Below the pieces are notes generated by a model that made no database searches, had not been told where the DNA came from, and saw only the letters and a program-made list of their open reading frames with translations. The position numbers and the translations under genes were made by a program. A stretch of DNA of 19,262 nucleotides from NCBI GenBank assembly GCA_964604195.1, contig CAZRXW010000017.1, positions 1-19,262 of the forward strand, given 5' to 3'. Every line of letters starts with the position of its first letter. Position 1 is the stretch's first letter. Positions 16,467 to 19,262 of this stretch are shown piece by piece. Origin of the DNA: SSEF01 sp964604195. Its GTDB lineage: Bacteria; Patescibacteriota; Minisyncoccia; Moranbacterales; UBA1568.

Positions 16467-17396
16467 ATGCTTACTTTTCAGTCTGAGGTTCTTCTGGCAC
16501 CATTTACCACCTTTGGTATCGGTGGTCCTGCGGAGTATTTTGTTCAAGTAACAACGCTTCCTGAACTTATTGAGGCTCTTGAGTATGCTGAAAAAAATCA
16601 GTTTCCAGTTTTTGTTTTTTCTGGAGGGAGTAATTTGCTTATTGCTGACAAGGGTGTTCGCGGACTGGTTATTCGACTGAGTAATTCAAGTGTTCGTGTA
16701 CATGAGGAGAGGATGCTGGCTGACGCAGGGGCTGATCTTTTATCCGTAGTAAAGCTTGCTTCTGAACATGGATTAGCGGGTTTAGAGCGATTGGCTGGTA
16801 TTCCTGGGTCTTTGGGAGGGGCTATCCGCGGGAATGCTGGCGCCTTTGGTATGGAAATTGGTCAAGTGGTTCAGCGGGTAAAGTTTTATGATCGTGAGCA
16901 GGAAAAGATCAGGGAGTTTTCCCAGCGTGAATGTCAGTTCGGATATCGGACAAGCTATTTCAAAACTCATCCAGCTTACGTTATTCTTTCGGCTGAATTA
17001 TTGCTACGACCAGGGGTCAAACATGAACTTCAGGAAATTAATGCTGATACAATGGCGGCTCGGGAGGCAAAACATTCTCAATCAGCCCGCTGCGCTGGCT
17101 CATTTTTCATGAATCCAGTGGTCAAAGATCAGGAGTTACAAGCCGAGTTTTTCAAAGACACAGGGATGTCTTCAAAAGATGGAAAGCTTCCAGCTGGTTG
17201 GCTCATTGATCATGTGGGGCTGCGTGGCAAAAAAATTGGCGGCGCAGAAATGAGTGCTCAGCATCCCAATTATCTTATCAATACTGGTACGGCAACAGCA
17301 GAAGATGTTGTCATGCTTGCTTCAATTGTGAAACAGAGAGTACGAACAGAGCTTGATGTGCTCCTTCGAGAAGAAGTGCAGTATGTGGGGTTTTGA
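16467..17396 (+). CDS. murB: UDP-N-acetylenolpyruvoylglucosamine reductase
   Basis: 309 aa. It reduces UDP-GlcNAc-enolpyruvate to UDP-MurNAc with NADPH and FAD. FAD-binding motifs: TTFGIGGPA (14-22), FSGGSNLL (51-58) and LAGIPGSLGGAIRGNAGAFG (109-128). YRTSYFK (160-166) corresponds to the active-site region, and CAGSFFMNP (209-217) carries the catalytic Ser; the residue usually Lys in GSFFKNP is Met216. GWLIDHVGLRGKKIGGAEMS and HPNYLIN follow. The short length fits the type II (Gram-positive-like) form. Stop TGA. It is the last gene of the operon; no ftsQ or ddl follows. Confidence 0.95.
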   Translation: MLTFQSEVLLAPFTTFGIGGPAEYFVQVTTLPELIEALEYAEKNQFPVFVFSGGSNLLIADKGVRGLVIRLSNSSVRVHEERMLADAGADLLSVVKLASEHGLAGLERLAGIPGSLGGAIRGNAGAFGMEIGQVVQRVKFYDREQEKIREFSQRECQFGYRTSYFKTHPAYVILSAELLLRPGVKHELQEINADTMAAREAKHSQSARCAGSFFMNPVVKDQELQAEFFKDTGMSSKDGKLPAGWLIDHVGLRGKKIGGAEMSAQHPNYLINTGTATAEDVVMLASIVKQRVRTELDVLLREEVQYVGF

Positions 17397-17406
17397 GTAA
17401 TAAGTA

Positions 17407-17434
17407 TTGCGACTTGTCTATCAAAGAGTACAAT
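17407..17434 (+). promoter_or_regulatory. Promoter of the Cys-rich small-ORF unit
   Basis: TTGCGA (17407-17412) and TACAAT (17429-17434) are separated by 16 bases. It lies just after murB and gives this small unit its own transcript, with an expected start near 17441. Confidence 0.6.
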
Positions 17435-17466
17435 AGGAGTTACCTTTACCCTTGAGGAGATCCGTG

Positions 17467-17700
17467 ATGAGCGAGAGAGTGCTCAATACTCCTCTTGTTT
17501 GGGGGAGTCCTAGTTCTTTGTTGCCAGCCAACGAGTTCTCTTTTCTGAATCCATCTGATGATACATTGGTGATGGGCCCAGCTGACTCTAACTATTGTGA
17601 GCGGGTCCATTGTATGTATCAACATATCCCGGGAGATGGTCAATGTTGGGGCTGTTGTAATTGGAGAGTACCTCTTTCAACGCAACCGAAGGAAAGGTAG
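17467..17700 (+). CDS. Small Cys/Trp-containing protein, unknown
   Basis: 77 aa; not recognised. AGGAGA at 17455-17460, 6 bases before the ATG, decides the start. Residues 1-40 are Ser/Pro/Leu-rich; the end has YCERVHC and GQCWGCCNW, five Cys that could bind metal. It stops at TAG (17698-17700), and the same frame continues with ATG two codons later. A promoter upstream and two terminators downstream (18030-18098) frame it with the next ORF. It might be the first half of a gene interrupted by a TAG, a real small gene, or chance coding in a structured transcript. The reading frame at 17467-17700 is the only long one on this strand. Confidence 0.5.
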   Translation: MSERVLNTPLVWGSPSSLLPANEFSFLNPSDDTLVMGPADSNYCERVHCMYQHIPGDGQCWGCCNWRVPLSTQPKER

Positions 17701-17703
17701 GAT

Positions 17704-17991
17704 ATGGTTTGGCTCTGGTGTACTTGTCGACGCTTCGTTGGATGGAATGTCAAGATAAATGAACCTATTCTCCAGCGATGCCACCGATGGTTTTGGGGTG
17801 ATTCGTTGTGGACCCATGGGTCGTTCTGTTCTAGGTCTTGTGGGGAAGAAGATTACTTTCGCTATCAGCTTCTTGATACGGCCTGGGACATGCAGCCTGT
17901 GGCCGAAAATCCGAGTGGGGTGTATCAATCAACCCGTGGTAATCGACAGCTTGATGCTGATGAGGTAAGGTTACCAACCTTTGATGGGTAG
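17704..17991 (+). CDS. Second small Cys/Trp-rich ORF, unknown
   Basis: 95 aa, in the same frame as the preceding ORF and separated from it by TAG GAT. AAGGTAGG overlaps the upstream stop and could serve as ribosome site 2-4 bases before the ATG, so translation might be coupled. WCTC (5-8), CHRWFW, and FCSRSC (about 42-47) followed by aromatic residues resemble a treble-clef zinc knuckle. The acidic C-terminus (WDMQPVAEN... LDADEVRLP) looks protein-like. A 69-codon ORF in another frame (17759-17968) overlaps it and also looks plausible, so which frame is used is unsettled. Confidence 0.35.
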   Translation: MVWLWCTCRRFVGWNVKINEPILQRCHRWFWGDSLWTHGSFCSRSCGEEDYFRYQLLDTAWDMQPVAENPSGVYQSTRGNRQLDADEVRLPTFDG

Positions 17992-18029
17992 TCCATAGTG
18001 AGACTATCCACAATGATTTGGCACAAAGA

Positions 18030-18062
18030 CGGGGAGGAGCTCTTGGTCCCACCTCGTTTTTT
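18030..18062 (+). terminator. Intrinsic terminator 1 after the small-ORF unit
   Basis: CGGGGAGG (18030-18037) pairs with CCACCTCG (18049-18056), with one mismatch and one G-T pair, followed by TTTTTT (18057-18062). Just upstream, GGGTAGTC (17986-17993) can pair with GACTATCC (18002-18009). Confidence 0.65.
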
Positions 18063-18069
18063 ATTCTTG

Positions 18070-18098
18070 AAAAAGAGGCTTGTACAAGCCTCTTTTTC
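18070..18098. terminator. Strong bidirectional terminator
   Basis: 18070-18097 is a perfect 28-base palindrome: AAAAAGAGGCTTG, a TA centre, then CAAGCCTCTTTTT. The A-run and T-run at its ends make it work in both directions. It closes the plus-strand small-ORF unit and insulates the next region. Confidence 0.9.
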
Positions 18099-18117
18099 TA
18101 TTGATTAATATCTTTGA

Positions 18118-18199
18118 CTCTAGACCATCACTTTAATTAATCTTCTCGAATTGCTTCAGATGGATCTAGACTAAATCACCTTAGGGTGATGGTCTAGAG
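18118..18199. repeat. 82-bp element with three competing complementary arms
   Basis: The outer arms CTCTAGACCATCAC (18118-18131) and GTGATGGTCTAGAG (18186-18199) are perfect 14-base complements. A middle arm, TCTAGAC taa ATCACC (18165-18180), also pairs with the right arm region GGTGAT g GTCTAGA (18185-18198) around a TTAG loop. Left and middle arms therefore compete for one partner. It may be a miniature mobile element with terminal repeats, a multi-site operator, or a switchable RNA. No ORF covers it. Confidence 0.75.
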
Positions 18200-18214
18200 C
18201 CTTATCTTTATATA

Positions 18215-18223
18215 TGCTATAAC
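18215..18223 (+). promoter_or_regulatory. Extended -10 promoter of the 65-aa gene
   Basis: TGCTATAAC (hexamer 18218-18223) is an extended -10. It sits 16 bases after the three-arm element, which could therefore cover its upstream region. The expected start is near 18230, leaving a leader of about 59 bases. Confidence 0.55.
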
Positions 18224-18288
18224 ATAAAAAAGTTACTTAGGATGAGTTTTTTTCAACTGGGCCATTGGCTCAACATCAGGAGAATGCC

Positions 18289-18486
18289 ATGAATGGAGTG
18301 TTCTGTGCCGGAGAAACGTATCAGGTGACTGGGGGTCATCGCCTGCGTGTCGTTTCAGTGACGCCTGATTCTGCGGTAGAGGATGTGCTCCTCGTTCTCC
18401 AGGACGAGGATGGCGGGCCCCAGGATTTCCAGTTGGTGACCGAGTTCAGCCGGCGCAATCCAGAACTGGTAACCGTGGTCCACTAG
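18289..18486 (+). CDS. GC-rich 65-aa protein, unknown
   Basis: 65 aa from ATG 18289, with AGGAGA at 18278-18283 five bases before it; the in-frame TTG at 18265 has no such support. I do not recognise the family. The sequence is short beta-strand-like (GETYQV, HRLRVVSVTP, DVLLVLQDE, FQLVTEFSR, ELVTVV), suggesting a small SH3-like or OB-like barrel; no membrane segment or metal site is seen. Third codon positions are largely G or C, and 72 of 120 bases at 18301-18420 are G/C, clearly above the murein genes nearby, which suggests recent acquisition. It has its own promoter and is followed by two hairpins. Confidence 0.7.
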   Translation: MNGVFCAGETYQVTGGHRLRVVSVTPDSAVEDVLLVLQDEDGGPQDFQLVTEFSRRNPELVTVVH

Positions 18487-18507
18487 CTGCAAGGCAGCAA
18501 AAATTAT

Positions 18508-18535
18508 GAGGGAGCTGTTATTATGCGGCTCCCTT
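18508..18535 (+). terminator. Hairpin after the 65-aa gene
   Basis: AGGGAGC (18509-18515) and GCTCCCT (18528-18534) form a perfect 7-bp stem with a 12-base loop; a G-T pair extends it. The following sequence, TAGAACATTTTTA, is only moderately T-rich. Confidence 0.5.
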
Positions 18536-18550
18536 AGAACATTTTTAGAA

Positions 18551-18559
18551 TGCTATTAT
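18551..18559 (+). promoter_or_regulatory. Extended -10 before the 69-aa membrane protein
   Basis: TGCTATTAT fits the TGn-TATnAT pattern seen repeatedly in this window. The expected start, near 18566, falls inside the hairpin at 18560-18575. The alternative TATAAA at 18565-18570 is possible. Confidence 0.4.
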
Positions 18560-18586
18560 GAAGGTATAAACCTTCTTTTCTTTTTT
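18560..18586 (+). terminator. Hairpin plus T-run directly before ATG 18587
   Basis: GAAGGT ATAA ACCTTC (18560-18575) followed by TTTTCTTTTTT (18576-18586) is a compact intrinsic-terminator shape. It would end transcripts from the 65-aa gene and abuts the next start codon, so it may also affect expression of the membrane protein. Confidence 0.5.
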
Positions 18587-18796
18587 ATGGAAGAAACCGA
18601 TATTGTAGCTCGTTTAAAAATTATTGACGAGAAACTATCGCAAGTACAGGAATCAGTCGTGAAAACGAAGAAATATCTCTGGTGGGGGTTGATCCTGCAG
18701 CTCGGAATGATGCTCGTCCCGCTTCTCCTTATAATGTTAGCAATTCCTTTTATACTGAGTACTTTTCAGGGCATGGTTGGGAGTGGCTTACTATAA
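18587..18796 (+). CDS. 69-aa single-TM protein with N-terminal helix
   Basis: 69 aa from ATG 18587; the frame opens at 18506, but the extra 27 residues cover hairpins and look non-coding. Residues 1-27 or so (METDIVARL-type, LKIIDEKLSQVQESVVKTKK) form a charged amphipathic, coiled-coil-like helix. Residues 31-62 are a long hydrophobic segment (LWWGLILQLGMMLVPLLLIML...), enough for one or two passes. Similar short helix-plus-TM proteins are, from memory, common in Patescibacteria, but no function is known to me. There is no Shine-Dalgarno; a T-run abuts the ATG. hpf begins 46 bases downstream. Confidence 0.65.
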   Translation: MEETDIVARLKIIDEKLSQVQESVVKTKKYLWWGLILQLGMMLVPLLLIMLAIPFILSTFQGMVGSGLL

Positions 18797-18806
18797 CCAA
18801 AGAAAG

Positions 18807-18815
18807 TGATAAAAT
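18807..18815 (+). promoter_or_regulatory. Extended -10 promoter of hpf
   Basis: TGATAAAAT (hexamer 18810-18815) has the same form as the promoter at 777. TTACTA at 18788-18793 is a weak -35 at 16 bases. The start is expected near 18822, about 21 bases before the ATG. Confidence 0.5.
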
Positions 18816-18842
18816 GAGAGTGTAATCCTTAATCATTCGCGT

Positions 18843-19190
18843 ATGACGCGCTATTTGGTGAAAGGGCTGGAGCTTGATCAGAAGACGGGGGAATATATTG
18901 ATAAGCGCCTGAAAAGATTGGCGAAACTTGTGGACACAGCTTCGCGATTTGAGGTAGAAATTGATCGGGATAAAAAAGGAAAATTTCGGGTGGAGGTAAT
19001 GGTAAAAACCCCGCATAACTTGTATCGAGCCGAAGAGGTATCAGAGAGCATCGAGGGGTCTATTGATGTAGTGATAGATGAACTGGAGGGACAACTGGCC
19101 AAGAAAAAGACCAAAAGTCGTGACCTGAAGCGTCGTGGCCAGCGCTCAATCAAGAAAAAAGTAGTGCTTGATAAAGCAGCGCGATTCTAA
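18843..19190 (+). CDS. hpf: Ribosome hibernation-promoting factor / RaiA (short form)
   Basis: 115 aa. It binds the 30S decoding region of idle ribosomes and blocks translation during stress or starvation. The beta-alpha-beta-beta-beta-alpha fold is readable: YLVKGLELDQKTGEYIDKRLKRLAKLV (4-30), FEVEIDRDKKGKFRVEVMVKTP (36-57), a helix with ESIEGSIDVVIDELEGQLAKKK, then a Lys/Arg-rich tail (KKTKSRDLKRRGQRSIKKK) for rRNA contact. It lacks the C-terminal dimerisation domain of long HPF, so it is the short YfiA/HPF type. There is no Shine-Dalgarno before the ATG. The terminal repeat begins 17 bases after the stop. Confidence 0.92.
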   Translation: MTRYLVKGLELDQKTGEYIDKRLKRLAKLVDTASRFEVEIDRDKKGKFRVEVMVKTPHNLYRAEEVSESIEGSIDVVIDELEGQLAKKKTKSRDLKRRGQRSIKKKVVLDKAARF

Positions 19191-19207
19191 ACCATGTACA
19201 GAGGACT

Positions 19208-19260
19208 CCTGAAGAAGATGAGATACATAGGTAACACTCTGAAAGGAGCGGATTTGAAGA
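19208..19260. repeat. Right copy of 53-bp terminal inverted repeat
   Basis: Exact reverse complement of 1-53, running outward to the window end; two further bases (AT) follow. It holds AAAGGAG (19242-19248) and ends in ...GAAGAAT, which would place a start codon about 12 bases after GGAG if the next base is G. That looks like the leader of a gene lying outside, perhaps a transposase. It is unrelated to hpf in reading frame. Confidence 0.9.
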
Positions 19261-19262
19261 AT

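Noticed and set aside
17467..17991. Alternative genetic code with TAG or TGA as sense
   Set aside because: Conserved genes end normally at TAG (ftsW), TGA (murG, murB) and TAA (trmD, murC) at the expected lengths, so recoding of the whole genome is not supported.
17677..18052. Minus-strand ORFs antisense to the second small ORF
   Set aside because: They lack ribosome sites or promoters, have Pro/Arg-biased composition, and would have to read across the bidirectional terminator region.
17407..18062. tmRNA, RNase P RNA or SRP RNA between murB and the terminators
   Set aside because: I looked for an acceptor stem with T-loop and CCA, the RNase P conserved core (GAGGAAAGTC-like) and the SRP Alu/GGAAG-loop pattern and found none. 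A structured RNA of another kind is not excluded.
1..19262. CRISPR array or tRNA genes
   Set aside because: No regularly spaced direct repeats were seen, and no T-loop (GTTCGAATC-like) with a matching acceptor stem was found on reading both strands. A covariance-model scan would be decisive.

Overview
The window looks like one complete metagenome-style contig from a Patescibacteria (CPR) bacterium, probably of the Parcubacteria/Paceibacteria side. The reasons are a DUF4012 protein, compact genes with few Shine-Dalgarno sites, a fused ADP-forming acetate-CoA ligase, a MurG with a CPR-like divergent acceptor motif, and cell-surface polysaccharide genes next to a mur cluster. The standard code fits: several conserved genes end in TGA. 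The lineage is an inference from gene content, since no rRNA or tRNA gene is present.

Layout. Positions 1-1580 hold two tandem paralogous proteins of unknown function; the first is broken at the window edge and the second is secreted. Positions 1606-4881 hold an O-antigen ligase-like membrane protein and a SAM methyltransferase on the minus strand, divergent from a GT4 glycosyltransferase. Positions 4894-7005 (minus) encode the acetate-CoA ligase. Positions 7116-11910 hold a membrane-anchored beta-helix protein, a second GT4 glycosyltransferase, a two-TM Wzz-like protein and a DUF4012 protein. Positions 12079-17396 form a tight trmD-ftsW-murG-murC-murB operon. Positions 17400-19190 are a patchwork of small genes: two Cys/Trp-rich ORFs separated by an in-frame TAG, strong terminators, an 82-bp element with three complementary arms, a GC-rich 65-aa ORF, a 69-aa single-TM protein and hpf (raiA).

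How it works together. The two glycosyltransferases, the ligase/polymerase, the methyltransferase and the Wzz-like protein suggest synthesis and display of a surface polysaccharide. The mur/ftsW genes make and polymerise lipid II. The acetate-CoA ligase suggests fermentative ATP generation, and HPF protects idle ribosomes.

Regulation visible in the sequence: several genes have an extended -10 element (TGnTAnnnT-like). At least one (792) appears leaderless. The ligase and beta-helix genes share an overlapping divergent promoter. Strong AGGAG-type ribosome sites appear mainly in front of the small accessory ORFs and inside the terminal repeat. The two window ends are a 53-bp inverted repeat, probably the border of a repeated element lying outside on both sides.
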